A DNA stretch of 64,000 nt from Candidatus Nitrospira allomarina. Its GTDB lineage: Bacteria; Nitrospirota; Nitrospiria; Nitrospirales; UBA8639. The translations under genes were made by a program, and so were the position numbers. Below are positions 9,005-18,153 of the stretch, one piece after another. The stretch is from assembly GCF_032050975.1 (NCBI RefSeq), contig NZ_CP116967.1, positions 1,795,001 to 1,859,000 of the forward strand, written 5' to 3'. Each line of letters opens with the position of its first letter. Position 1 is the stretch's first letter. The notes beneath the pieces are model-generated. The model made no database searches. It saw only the letters and a program-made list of their open reading frames with translations, and was not told the DNA's origin.

Positions 9005-10405
9005 TTAGGGAATGGCTCGGATTTGAATCCCATCGACCCGTTCTTGCGCCAACACGTCTGAGATAATCACGACCTTGTCTCCTATTTGAAAATGTTCACG
9101 GGTTTTTAAAATCCGAAATGCGGTTTGTAATGTTTTCTCCGGGTCTGAACTAAAGTCGATCCGAAAGGGATAGACGCCTCTATTGAGCGTCATCGTTCGA
9201 CGGGATTGACTCCCGTTCGTGAAAGCATAAATGTTCGTGGAAAATGGACGACAATTCGAGACCAAATCCGCCATGATACCTCGTCGAGTGATCACGACAA
9301 TCCCTTTGGCGTGTAGTCCTTCCGCGAGCTGGACGGCAGCGGTGGCTAATTGTTGTTTGTCGGTCGTCAGCTTTAACTGTTTCGCAAACTGCAAACCTGG
9401 AATGGCTTCGGTTTTGATGGAGATTTTTCGGAGATATTCGATGCATTTCAGTGGATATTTTCCGACCGTGGTTTCTCCGGATAACATCACCCCGTCGACT
9501 TCCTCATAAATGGCATTCGCCACGTCAGTGACTTCGGCACGCGTGGGGATGGGATTATGGATCATCGATTCCAGGAGATGAGTTGCCACAATCACGCGCT
9601 TGCCGGATTCCGCGCAAAGTCGCACAATTCTGCGCTGCACATTCGGCAGATCCTCCAGGTTGATTTCTGCCCCCAAATCTCCGCGAGCCACCATAATGCC
9701 ATCCGATTCCCGGATAATATCCTCAAGATTGCGAACTCCTTCCTGATCTTCAATCTTGGCAATAATTTTCACCCTCCCCACTTTGTGCCCCATCAACTGT
9801 TTCAGTTGTTGGATATCCTTCGCTTCCCGAACAAAGGACAGAGCAATAAAATCCACATCGGCGGCCAAACCAAAGGCAATATCCTTTTCGTCCTTTTGCG
9901 TAATCGCCGGGAGATTGACCCGGATTCCCGGTAAATTGACATGGCGTTTGCTTTTCAAGACCCCCCCATCAAGGACCCGGCACTGCATGAGGCGATCCTG
10001 TTTTTCAAGGACCTCAAAATTGATCAACCCATTATCCACGGTAATTTTATCGCCGACATTCACGGATTCCATTAAATCGGCATAGTTGATGTGAATGGAG
10101 CTTTCTTCCACATCCATCGGCCCCCGCGCAGAAATCGACACGATCGTGCCTTCCTGGAGATTAAGATCAATCGATAAATCTCCCGTCCGGATTTCAGGGC
10201 CTTGGGTATCTAAAAGAATCGGAATAGGAAAGGGGACCTTGGTATTGAGCGTTTTAATGTGTTTGATCACTTTGGCATGGGATTCATGGGTGCCATGGGA
10301 CATATTCAACCGCACGATGTTCATACCGGCGTCGTACATTTTACGCAACATCTCATACGATTCGGTCACCGGTCCGATCGTGCAGATGATTTTGGTCTTT
10401 TGCAT
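9005..10405 (-). CDS. pyk: Pyruvate kinase
   Basis: Converts phosphoenolpyruvate and ADP to pyruvate and ATP, the last step of glycolysis. Visible motifs: KTKIICTIGP at the N-terminus, MNIVRLNMSHG, LLDTQGPEIRTG, the active-site strand IIAKIEDQEGVRNL with the catalytic lysine, and MVARGDLGAEI. The C-terminal domain runs from about residue 340. The ATG at 10405 starts directly at the conserved MQKTKIICTIGP with GGGAACC upstream; the TTG at 10429 would add eight unneeded residues. It is transcribed towards coaBC. The nearby phosphofructokinase fusion suggests a glycolytic neighbourhood. Confidence 0.95.
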   Translation of the reverse strand: MQKTKIICTIGPVTESYEMLRKMYDAGMNIVRLNMSHGTHESHAKVIKHIKTLNTKVPFPIPILLDTQGPEIRTGDLSIDLNLQEGTIVSISARGPMDVEESSIHINYADLMESVNVGDKITVDNGLINFEVLEKQDRLMQCRVLDGGVLKSKRHVNLPGIRVNLPAITQKDEKDIAFGLAADVDFIALSFVREAKDIQQLKQLMGHKVGRVKIIAKIEDQEGVRNLEDIIRESDGIMVARGDLGAEINLEDLPNVQRRIVRLCAESGKRVIVATHLLESMIHNPIPTRAEVTDVANAIYEEVDGVMLSGETTVGKYPLKCIEYLRKISIKTEAIPGLQFAKQLKLTTDKQQLATAAVQLAEGLHAKGIVVITRRGIMADLVSNCRPFSTNIYAFTNGSQSRRTMTLNRGVYPFRIDFSSDPEKTLQTAFRILKTREHFQIGDKVVIISDVLAQERVDGIQIRAIP

Positions 10406-10429
10406 GAATGGTTCCCTATCAGCTTTCAA

Positions 10430-10913
10430 TACTCGTCAATTGTGAAAACGATCCCATCACCTTCCAATTTCATCAGTCAGATCCTATGGCACCCGTGCCT
10501 CCTGTGAGAGCGGCATCAGACGCAGGCGTCCAAGGAGATGGGGAGGCCCAACTCCTGTTTGAGATTTATAGGATTGAAGGTACTCGTGTTGCTGGAATGC
10601 TGTTCGGCGCAGAAGATATCCCACCTCCCTGTGGGTTCTTATGAAGTGTAGCCCACTTTAGCGTCAAACTCTAGCAGGGTCGATCACTGACCATGGTCGG
10701 TTGGGGTGGGCTCATTATACCTGATGCGTGACACAAGGGGACCTTTTCCACCACCGTGAGAACCTATATGCAGAGAATGATTGTATCGGCAGGAGACAGA
10801 TCAAACGTCTATGGCGAGGACTTGTGTTGTCGATTAGGTGGGATAATATTATGATGATGGGACAAGATTTATATGAGATCAAGAATCGCTGAAGGATTGG
10901 AAGAGGTGAATAG
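10430..10913. other. Intergenic region between divergent pyk and the phosphofructokinase fusion
   Basis: About 480 bases with no gene seen. It must hold the promoters of both divergent glycolytic genes, but no promoter could be placed with confidence. The last bases before 10914 carry AAGAGGTG, the ribosome site of the downstream gene. Confidence 0.45.
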
Positions 10914-13229
10914 ATGAAAGCGGAAGCCGAGACTCTGGATTTTGTCACAATTAATGGGCTGCTAAAATATGGCGAGGTTATTGCCAGGCGACCGCCGGTA
11001 GAGGGGGCAGAGCCTCATCCCCCGTTAGCTTTCTTGGAAGATCGTCCGCAACGGGTGTTGGAGGCCATGGCTGCCCTACGACTGTTTGTCCGGGATGCCC
11101 AAAAAGGATTTGCCAATGCTGCGGCTTACAGAGGGGCAAGACAGGCGCTGATCCAGCAGGCCTGCGGTGGAGATGAGTTGGTGTTTTTCGCGGCGTGGAA
11201 TCAACTGCTCGCTCAGGGCGAGCTTTCTCCGTTATTCCGGGCACCAATCGGTGCTACGAATAAACCCATCCGACGTCGACCGGTGGCGATCGTCCCGCGC
11301 GAGCATATGACGCCCAATCTGGCTGAGGGTCGGATTGTCCTTGATATCGGCGATGACCGCTATTGGTTGATGCCGAGGGATTTAAGTGCCCGCACGCTGT
11401 TTTTCACGATGCGCCACGGCGTCTCCCGGATGGATAGTAAGAAGTTCCGCGTGGGGCGACGGTTGAAGAATGTCCTTGATGCCGAGCGGGGAATTCCCAA
11501 GGCTGACGCCATCGGAACCGCCCTGGTCCGGACCTTGGGCCTGGTCGGAAAACAACTGGATTTCCTGCAGCTCGACAACTACCTGGATGCGAAATCATTT
11601 GTTCATATGGTGAGTCAAAGCCCCAATACCCGACAGCTTTTTGAACGGGTCGTCTCCATCCTGTCTCCCGAGACGGCCGAGACCACCGAGCCCATCACGG
11701 AATGGGCATTGGAATCACAAGACTTTGGATGGGCCACCGGTATTGAGAAAACAATTGAAATTGAAGAAGCCGCCAAGGCCTTTGGGGTCGACACGAAGAC
11801 GGCCCAGCGTCTGATTAAGCATCCGCTGTATAGTTATCCGGGAGGACACTCCTTCTTTGAGCTGTATGTGGAGTTGGTCGATGGGTTCCATCAATTAGGC
11901 CAGAGTCACCAGGGAAAAGTGCTGTGTTTATATACGCACAGCTCAACTCTACGAGCGCTCTTAATTTTTCTCGACCCACGTCCGTTCAGTGAGGCTTTTT
12001 CCGAATTTGGAGCCTATAAGGAAGGACAGGACAACGTCGTCCTCCTCACCTATGAGCATGGGCAATTATCGGGCTACTCCACGGCCGTCGGTCTTTCTGA
12101 ACGTGAACGGGCCGTCCGCGAGGCCTGGATGAGCGTGGAACAGAGCCGCCGGGAGAAGGTGACGCTGAAGCCACGGCAAATCCGGCGAATTGTCGCTCTG
12201 GTCTCCGGTGGGGATTTTGCCGGAGCCGGTGCAGCATTGAAGGAACTCCGTGTGACAGGGAATCGATTAGGCCTGGAAGTCTATTTCGTCCAACACGGAT
12301 TTCTGGGTTTGGCAAATAATTGGATTGAGTTGGTGACGGAACAGGACACACGTGGCATGAGCAATCATGCCAGCAGCCCGATTGGCAGCAGCCGGTTTGA
12401 AGATTTTAAAGATGAGGAGGTCCAACTGGCCGCCATTCATCATCTCAAACCATTCATGAAGGATGGGGCGCTCATCGTGATGGGAGGTGATGGAAGTATG
12501 CGTGGGGCTCGCGCCATCTATGAACGGTTCGGCATCCAGGTCGTGGGGATTCCCGGTTCGATCGACGACAATATCGCCGGGACCACCTCACTCGGGGTTC
12601 AATCGGCTGTCGCCCTGGCCAACCAATCCATCGAGTCGCTGAAAGCAACCAGCGCGGCCATGGGCAGTGTGTTTTTTGTGGAGGTCATGGGGGCAGGATC
12701 AGGGCACCTGGCGCTTATGTGTGCCTACCAGGCACGAGCTGAAGGCCTGTTGGTTAATGAACATCCTGATCCGAATGCCTATATCGAGGAGGTGGTTCTG
12801 GGCACACTAAAACAGACGTTGGGCGTCCGGAACAAAAGCCATATTATTATCGTGGCCGAACGCACCCCGCACCAGTACCATCCTGAAGGGGGAGTCCATG
12901 GCCTGGTGGATTATTTCGGGAGTAGGATTGCCCAATGGACGCATCTGCAAACCCGATCAGGGCACTACCCTCTTTCGGTGGCGACCAAGGCCACCATTCT
13001 TGGCCATACCCTGCGAGGCGCCTTCCCGACTCCCGTCGACAAAACCATGGCCCAACTCTTCGCCTACGAGGCCATCCGGCGGTTGATCGAACAACCGGAA
13101 CAGGTCATCGGCTGCATGTTAGCCTACCGCGATCCAGGAACCATTCAGCCCATTCCTCTGCATGCCGTGGCTCCCAAGCCCTTTGATTGGGAACTCTTCG
13201 CGCGCATGCACGGAACCGAATTGGTCTAA
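10914..13229 (+). CDS. Fusion of a histidine phosphatase (PGM/F26BPase-like) domain and a 6-phosphofructokinase-like domain
   Basis: A 771-residue protein. The first ~130 residues are unassigned. A histidine-phosphatase domain follows, with the RHG motif at residues 167-169 (TMRHGVSR) and the second-histidine segment YTHSSTLRALL near residue 342. From about residue 425 the protein is a PfkA-type domain: ALVSGGDFAGAG, GGDGSMRGA, GIPGSIDDNIAGTT and VEVMGAGSGHLAL. The usual PGTIDND becomes PGSIDDN: the catalytic base aspartate is kept, but the following Asn-Asp pair is swapped. The Arg after EVMG is replaced by Ala. The substrate may therefore differ from fructose 6-phosphate. Start ATG 10914 has AGAGGTG upstream. 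Both fused activities act on sugar phosphates, which hints at a self-opposing or regulatory enzyme; that is inference. Confidence 0.85.
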   Translation: MKAEAETLDFVTINGLLKYGEVIARRPPVEGAEPHPPLAFLEDRPQRVLEAMAALRLFVRDAQKGFANAAAYRGARQALIQQACGGDELVFFAAWNQLLAQGELSPLFRAPIGATNKPIRRRPVAIVPREHMTPNLAEGRIVLDIGDDRYWLMPRDLSARTLFFTMRHGVSRMDSKKFRVGRRLKNVLDAERGIPKADAIGTALVRTLGLVGKQLDFLQLDNYLDAKSFVHMVSQSPNTRQLFERVVSILSPETAETTEPITEWALESQDFGWATGIEKTIEIEEAAKAFGVDTKTAQRLIKHPLYSYPGGHSFFELYVELVDGFHQLGQSHQGKVLCLYTHSSTLRALLIFLDPRPFSEAFSEFGAYKEGQDNVVLLTYEHGQLSGYSTAVGLSERERAVREAWMSVEQSRREKVTLKPRQIRRIVALVSGGDFAGAGAALKELRVTGNRLGLEVYFVQHGFLGLANNWIELVTEQDTRGMSNHASSPIGSSRFEDFKDEEVQLAAIHHLKPFMKDGALIVMGGDGSMRGARAIYERFGIQVVGIPGSIDDNIAGTTSLGVQSAVALANQSIESLKATSAAMGSVFFVEVMGAGSGHLALMCAYQARAEGLLVNEHPDPNAYIEEVVLGTLKQTLGVRNKSHIIIVAERTPHQYHPEGGVHGLVDYFGSRIAQWTHLQTRSGHYPLSVATKATILGHTLRGAFPTPVDKTMAQLFAYEAIRRLIEQPEQVIGCMLAYRDPGTIQPIPLHAVAPKPFDWELFARMHGTELV

Positions 13230-13251
13230 AAAAAGGGATGTTCCTTATGTC

Positions 13252-13320
13252 GCCGAGCCCGCGTGCGATGAGTTGCATTTCATTTCGCCGGGTGTATGGC
13301 TGACGCGGGTAAAAATTTGA
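13252..13320 (+). pseudogene. 3' relic of a carboxyl-methyltransferase gene like the one at 54.3-55.4 kb
   Basis: Translated in frame, 22 codons and a stop read AEPACDELHFISPGVWLTRV..., closely matching the last residues of the intact methyltransferase (ADPERYEFHFISLGVLLTRV...). DNA similarity is clear over about 60 bases and ends at the stop codon. No upstream part of the gene is present, so this is a degraded tail from an old duplication or deletion. Confidence 0.6.
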
Positions 13321-13627
13321 GTGCTTGCCAGCCTGCGCCCTAGGCTGTTCATATGAGCCTGTATCGTCAAAGAACCCATCCGGCCTCTTGGTCCTTTCAG
13401 TTCCCGCCTATGCGAACAAATCCTACAACAGGGTTTTTCCTAAAAGTAATGTTCGGAAATTGTCACAACGCCAATTGAGGCCCACCCTCCAATCCTCAAC
13501 AAATCGGATCCGGCGATTTCCAGAAAAGTCCCATTTGGTTTTTGATGAAAGTCATGGTCAGGGCATTCAGGTTTTGGTAACGTGAAATACTAATAGACAT
13601 GGTCATCGCAGTATTGAGGGGTGAAAC

Positions 13628-14533
13628 GTGAAGGTCGATAGTTGGTCTGGAACCATCATTTCCATTCCTTTCCAAAAGCACAAAATTGATGCGCTGTATT
13701 ATCATCTTGTCACGCACGATGAACATGTCCGGAACAAGCCTGTTTTACTGAGACTCCATGGACTCTTAGGGAACCTCCTGGATGAAACCGAGCATGATCT
13801 TCCGTACATTCTAGCGAAGTATGGGTATTCCTCCATTACCATCAATACCATCATGGCCAACCTGGGCCTATTTTTTGGATTTGGTATTTTCGACGAGGCG
13901 ATGCCTCAAATCCATGCTGCGTGTACCTATCTTCGACAGATGGGCTTTCGGAAAATTATTCTTGCAGGACATGGGTTGGGAGGAGCCATGGCGATTCGCT
14001 ATGGCGCGCTGCAACAGCAACAATTCCCATCTCCTGACATTCAAGGAATTATTGCCATTGCCACAGCGTATTCTTTGCCCGACACAATCCGGAAACGATG
14101 GACACGATTCGGCAGTCAACCTTCCTACCAGGAAGTCTATGAAAAGGCCAAACCACTGCATGATCCAAATCCAGGGCACGATCGACCCGATGATGAAACC
14201 ATTGTCGTCAAGCGGGCGCATGGCCCAACACTCCGACCGGAGCATTCAGAAATCTATACGTTGAAAACCTGGTGGGCCTTAGCAGGACCTGAAGCCGAGG
14301 GTCCCAAAGCGTACCAACATATAGGGGGTATCAAAGTGCCGGTCCTGTTAGTTCACGGGAAATTTGATGAGATGATTGACCCACAGGAGTGTGACGCATT
14401 GGGAAATGTGGCCAAAACAGCAGGCAACCCGGATGTGACCATGCTCCACCTTGAAGCCGGGCACGATCTTTCTGGAAAGCACGAGGAACTCGGACAAGAG
14501 GTAGTCCAATGGATTCAGGAACGATTTGAATAA
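13628..14533 (+). CDS. Alpha/beta-hydrolase fold protein, nucleophile serine replaced by glycine
   Basis: A 301-residue single-domain alpha/beta hydrolase. The HGLLGN segment near residue 45 is the oxyanion strand-loop. The nucleophile elbow reads GHGLGG, with Gly at residue 116 (codon GGG at 13973) where Ser is expected. The acid (HGKFDEMIDP) and the histidine (LEAGHDL) positions look intact. It starts with GTG at 13628 behind GAGGGGTG, ends 8 bases inside the next gene, and is paralogous to it. It may be a catalytically dead partner or use another chemistry. Substrate unknown. No signal peptide. Confidence 0.8.
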   Translation: MKVDSWSGTIISIPFQKHKIDALYYHLVTHDEHVRNKPVLLRLHGLLGNLLDETEHDLPYILAKYGYSSITINTIMANLGLFFGFGIFDEAMPQIHAACTYLRQMGFRKIILAGHGLGGAMAIRYGALQQQQFPSPDIQGIIAIATAYSLPDTIRKRWTRFGSQPSYQEVYEKAKPLHDPNPGHDRPDDETIVVKRAHGPTLRPEHSEIYTLKTWWALAGPEAEGPKAYQHIGGIKVPVLLVHGKFDEMIDPQECDALGNVAKTAGNPDVTMLHLEAGHDLSGKHEELGQEVVQWIQERFE

Positions 14534-15476
14534 GATTTCCCTTCTTCGGGACTGTCCGAAAATCTCTCTACCAAAGATTCCGATGATCCACCCTCACCAA
14601 AGACTGTTCCGGCTTCGAACACACGATGGCTTTTTGATGAGTGGGCATCTGGTCATCAAAGAAAATAATCTTGATACGAACACCCTCAAGAACCCAATTG
14701 TCATTGAAGTGCATGGTTTGCTAGGGAACTTTCTGGCACGAGGAACTCCTCGCCTTCTTCCTCAGGCGCTCCGGGAGCGGGATATTTCGTCGTTTTCCAT
14801 TAACACCAGGCTGGCATTCGCCGGGCAAATAAACGGAAGAGGGATTTTCGATGAGACGATCCATGATATAGACGCAGCAGTGGACTTCCTGACTCAAGAA
14901 GGGTTTCATCATATTTTCATCTTAGGCTATAGCCTTGGTGCCAGTATGGTCCTGCACTGGGCGGGGAATCGCCACGTTCCCAATGTCAAAGGGCTCATTC
15001 TCGAGGGGACGCATTATGCCATCCCCGATACACAGAGAAAGCGTTTGACCAAATGGAAAAGTACTCCGAGCTATGAGGAATTGTATGCACAGGCCAAGTC
15101 TATTCTAGGCGAGAATCCTTCTCACAGTGACCATGACGAAATGGTGGTGATCTACCAGGCCCGAGGGCCAAGCCGGAGCCCATTGCACGATGAAATCTTT
15201 ACCTATAAAACGTGGTGGCACATGATGGGACCGGAGGCATATTCTGCCATGGCATACAAACAGATAAACCGGGTCACATTACCCATGCTGCTGCTTAGGG
15301 GGGAAAATGATCCTCTCATCGAGGCTTGGGAAGCCGAAGCATTACAACGCATTGCACAAGAGGCAGGGAATACCTTCGTGTCTATCAAGGAAATTCCTCG
15401 CGCTGGTCATGACTGCATGGAAAACCCGGAGGCGATGCTACAAGAAATCCTTAATATACTCAGACCCTCCCGTTGA
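14526..15476 (+). CDS. Alpha/beta-hydrolase fold protein with intact catalytic serine
   Basis: Paralogue of the preceding gene. Shared features are VHGLLGNFLARGTPRLLP, the INTRLA region, PSYEELYAQAKSIL and FTYKTWWHMMGPEA. Here the elbow is GYSLGA with Ser, the acid sits in RGENDPLIE and the histidine in PRAGHDCME, so a hydrolase triad is complete. The start is uncertain: TTG at 14526 overlaps the upstream gene, while ATG at 14583 begins just before the conserved core but lacks a clear ribosome site. The tight overlap suggests co-translation and perhaps a heteromer with the defective paralogue. Substrate unknown. Confidence 0.8.
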   Translation: MNKISLLRDCPKISLPKIPMIHPHQRLFRLRTHDGFLMSGHLVIKENNLDTNTLKNPIVIEVHGLLGNFLARGTPRLLPQALRERDISSFSINTRLAFAGQINGRGIFDETIHDIDAAVDFLTQEGFHHIFILGYSLGASMVLHWAGNRHVPNVKGLILEGTHYAIPDTQRKRLTKWKSTPSYEELYAQAKSILGENPSHSDHDEMVVIYQARGPSRSPLHDEIFTYKTWWHMMGPEAYSAMAYKQINRVTLPMLLLRGENDPLIEAWEAEALQRIAQEAGNTFVSIKEIPRAGHDCMENPEAMLQEILNILRPSR

Positions 15477-15696
15477 CTGACCGCCTTCCCGTATGGGCAA
15501 GTTCACGGCATCTGCACCAATAGTAAGCCATACAAGATTCAGCACCCCTGCTTCTTAACCTGTTTTGGGCATCTCAATCACGATTTCTCTCGTTGGCGGG
15601 GGAGTTGATTTTTAAGACGGAAAGAGTAGAGTAGCGCAATCTCCCGGTCAGGAAATGGGAGGCGAACAGACTTCACCCACCACAAAGAGAGTCATC

Positions 15697-16323
15697 ATGA
15701 CAAAGAAACAACCATCCAAGAGACCTGCGAAACCGACCGAGCCTGAACCAATCAACAAACGCAAGGTGAATCCCGCCAAATTTCCATCAGACCTGCCATT
15801 GAAGGATCTCAAGGAGTTGTTCGAACCGGTCACCGGCTGGCGTAATGTCGGCTTTTTTGTTTTTCCGATAGAGACCTTGAGCCCCGCCAAGACCGTTGGT
15901 CGTGGCCGCACCAATCTGACTCTCATCAGGCCGACCATTGTTCAGGTGGATGTGAATACTTCGAGTGGGGCCAAGCCGTATGCCGGATTCGATCGTCGGG
16001 AGTCGCCCACCCGAGACCCCGCCGTGTCCATGCATTTTGAGCCGAAGGCCTATGGGATTACGGCCGTCTCGACTTACGTCATGGTGTTCACGATTGAGGT
16101 CATTGGACAGTCATCGACGTTCGACCTATCCGGTTACGCCGGAGGCGGCACGATGGCGAATAGCGGTCCGCGGACGCTCAGTGGACAGACAACGGTGTCG
16201 CTGGTGCTCAGGAACGTGCCGCCATCGGCAGAGGTCTGGGGAGCCATCACGCAGACGGCGGGCGGGCAATGGAACTGGTACACCGTGCAGGCTCGCTATC
16301 CCGCACTGGTCGTGAAAGCATAA
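15697..16323 (+). CDS. Hypothetical protein, beta-rich C-terminal domain
   Basis: A 208-residue protein of unknown function. The first 40 residues are rich in Lys and Pro and look disordered. The rest alternates hydrophobic and small residues (TYVMVFTIEVIGQSSTFDLSG, then TVSLVLRNVPPSAEVWGAI), suggesting a beta-sandwich, and ends VQARYPALVVKA. There is no signal peptide and no cysteine. ATG 15697 follows AAAGAGAG; an in-frame ATG at 15655 is possible. It stands alone. Confidence 0.65.
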   Translation: MTKKQPSKRPAKPTEPEPINKRKVNPAKFPSDLPLKDLKELFEPVTGWRNVGFFVFPIETLSPAKTVGRGRTNLTLIRPTIVQVDVNTSSGAKPYAGFDRRESPTRDPAVSMHFEPKAYGITAVSTYVMVFTIEVIGQSSTFDLSGYAGGGTMANSGPRTLSGQTTVSLVLRNVPPSAEVWGAITQTAGGQWNWYTVQARYPALVVKA

Positions 16324-16714
16324 ACGCTCGCAGTCACGGTGAGTAGAGGTTTCACGAGCTGTTTACGACGCTCCACGGAATTTCCTGGACTGTGGAAGGC
16401 TTGAAGGGATGTTTCCGGGCGATAGCTATGGAAAGATTCGTTTCGATCGCGGGTCTTGCTAAACAGGAGGTGCGAGGGACGCCGAGGCCTGTTGTGAATT
16501 GCCCTTAAACTGATGCGGCCTCACGCATTCCTCGATTCCCGGATGAATTTGTACCTTTTGCTCCACCTGAATTGACGTGAACCGTCCTTAACACGATCGG
16601 CGGGGTTAACTGATTCTTATGGCTTCTAGATGAAGGCATGTACCATGGGTGTGGTAACCCGGTTTTTTCAGGGAATGGGCTGACCGTGTTCAGCGCAAGG
16701 ACATGGCTGGATGT
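16324..16714. other. Intergenic stretch without recognised features
   Basis: No gene, repeat or terminator could be supported here. The region lies between the 15.7 kb hypothetical gene and the minus-strand small peptides. Confidence 0.4.
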
Positions 16715-16813
16715 TCACGTCCAGCCACTGCCCCCCATCATGATTGCCGTGAGGTAGACATTACCGGCCGTAATGCCAAGGCTTACAGTCAACGCCAAAA
16801 TAAATGTGCTCAT
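16715..16813 (-). CDS. Very small hydrophobic peptide (32 aa)
   Basis: A 32-residue peptide starting MSTFILALTVSLGITAGNVY, with a hydrophobic stretch fit for one membrane crossing and a Gly-rich end. The ATG has a strong ribosome site (AGGAGAAAGGAG, about 5-14 bases upstream). It lies 134 bases downstream of the 37-residue membrane peptide on the same strand. Translation is supported only by the ribosome site and the hydrophobic composition. Function unknown. Confidence 0.5.
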   Translation of the reverse strand: MSTFILALTVSLGITAGNVYLTAIMMGGSGWT

Positions 16814-16947
16814 GGATCACTCCTTTCTCCTGGTTCTCATCCACGCTGGAATGTCTCAAAATACAGGTGTTGGACGATAGCCATGCTGTTGATGCCGATT
16901 AGGACGGGGTGCAAACCCTTTAAACGTTCCCAAGGTACCTATTTGAC

Positions 16948-17061
16948 CTACGACATCTTGACCTGATCGGTGGAAGAAGGGTCCTGAGGACGCTTTCCCT
17001 TCAGCATCACGATCATGCCAATAATCCCCAACATAATAGAAAGTATCCCGAAAAGTTCCAT
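16948..17061 (-). CDS. Small single-pass membrane peptide (37 aa)
   Basis: A 37-residue peptide: MELFGILSIMLGIIGMIV forms a transmembrane helix, followed by a basic then polar tail (LKGKRPQDPSSTDQVKMS). An excellent ribosome site (AAGGAGGAG, six bases before the ATG) decides the start over the longer frame that opens at 17208. The layout is typical of small proteins that bind larger membrane complexes, but no partner gene is adjacent. The second small peptide follows on the same strand. Confidence 0.65.
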   Translation of the reverse strand: MELFGILSIMLGIIGMIVMLKGKRPQDPSSTDQVKMS

Positions 17062-17353
17062 GATCTCCTCCTTGTTTATGTTACCTGCTAAGGACAATGG
17101 GTATTGCCCTGCAAGGGCCGAATTCCGTTTACAATTACATGATATCCGGTGGGAAAAAGGGGAGTTCAGGTTTGTCGAAGAATTTATTAAGTAAAGACTA
17201 AAAAACATCTCAAATTGAAACGAGGACGGAAAGGTGAATAGTGTTGGGACGTCTCCCTATACCGACCATTCAGCTCTGCTCAGGTATTGTCCTTCAATGC
17301 CAAAGGAGTGATAATATAAGGCTTCTTCCAGTTGTCCTGAACCGGAACTGAAG

Positions 17354-17728
17354 ATGAAACTTTTTTCTTCTCTCGCCATCCTCAGCCTTGCGATCGTGTT
17401 TGCTACGCCGACGTTTGCCGAGCTCTATTCGCCATCCTGTGAGATCGTATTAGAAAGGGGTGAAACAGCCCGGAAAGCGCTCCTTCCATTTCGTCGGACC
17501 ATGGAAATGTTAAGAGCCCATCAATCCGGGGCATATGGTGAAGCGGAGGCCTGTGTTGCCGGGAGCCGGGGTGGTGGGGATACATCCGTCTTGTGTTCTC
17601 AGTCGCAATGGCACAGCCCGAAACCCGACACGTTCGCGTTGGCGGCCATAGACCAATACCGGCAGAAGAGAAAAACGTTTGAAGAATTATTTCAACAGGC
17701 CAGGCAGATCTGTCTGCGTGAGCCCTAA
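17354..17728 (+). CDS. Secreted four-cysteine protein (paralogue 1)
   Basis: A 124-residue protein with a cleavable signal peptide (MKLFSSLAILSLAIVFATPTFA). The mature part starts ELYSPSCEIVLERG and has four cysteines (SPSC, EACV, VLCS, QICL), probably forming two disulfides in the periplasm. It shares the start motif YSPSC, the Cys spacing, a WxxP segment and a C-terminal helix (Y-RQKR-TFEELF) with the next gene. Family not recognised. Confidence 0.72.
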   Translation: MKLFSSLAILSLAIVFATPTFAELYSPSCEIVLERGETARKALLPFRRTMEMLRAHQSGAYGEAEACVAGSRGGGDTSVLCSQSQWHSPKPDTFALAAIDQYRQKRKTFEELFQQARQICLREP

Positions 17729-17769
17729 CCCCACGCGAGGGTCGTGAACGTTCTATCGGGAGTCAATCT

Positions 17770-18153
17770 GTGATGGTCAAATCCTTGTATGGTATCGGTC
17801 TCCCTCTTCTGCTTTTCCTCGCTTGGACGTGTCCTGCCGGCAGCGAGCCGTATTCTCCTTCCTGTGGCCTCGCAATGGAAAAAGTGATCAAGGCTCGAAA
17901 GAATTTCAGTGCCTACCAACGGACATTACAATCAGCCAGGAGCCGGGAGCGCGTAGCCTATGCAGACTTAGCGGTGTGTGCACGAGGTGGAATCTTTAGC
18001 GTGGGACGAGCTGTTGCCTGCAACCAGGCCTCCTGGAAGGCCCCGGCACGAACGAAGGAATTGATTGAAGCCGAAGAAGACTATCGACAGGCAAGAAATG
18101 AATTTGAGAAGTCCTTTGAATACGCTGAGAACTCCTGCCTCTTATCCCCCTAA
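17770..18153 (+). CDS. Secreted four-cysteine protein (paralogue 2)
   Basis: A 127-residue protein with a signal peptide (LPLLLFLAWTCPAGS) and a mature start EPYSPSCGLAMEKV. Its four mature cysteines (SPSC, AVCA, VACN, NSCL) align with those of the upstream gene 41 bases away, so the pair is a tandem duplication that has diverged strongly. It starts at GTG 17770 or ATG 17773 behind GGGAG. The helical, charged middle (RTLQSARSRERVAYADL) suggests a small helical hairpin protein. Function unknown. Confidence 0.72.
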   Translation: MMVKSLYGIGLPLLLFLAWTCPAGSEPYSPSCGLAMEKVIKARKNFSAYQRTLQSARSRERVAYADLAVCARGGIFSVGRAVACNQASWKAPARTKELIEAEEDYRQARNEFEKSFEYAENSCLLSP

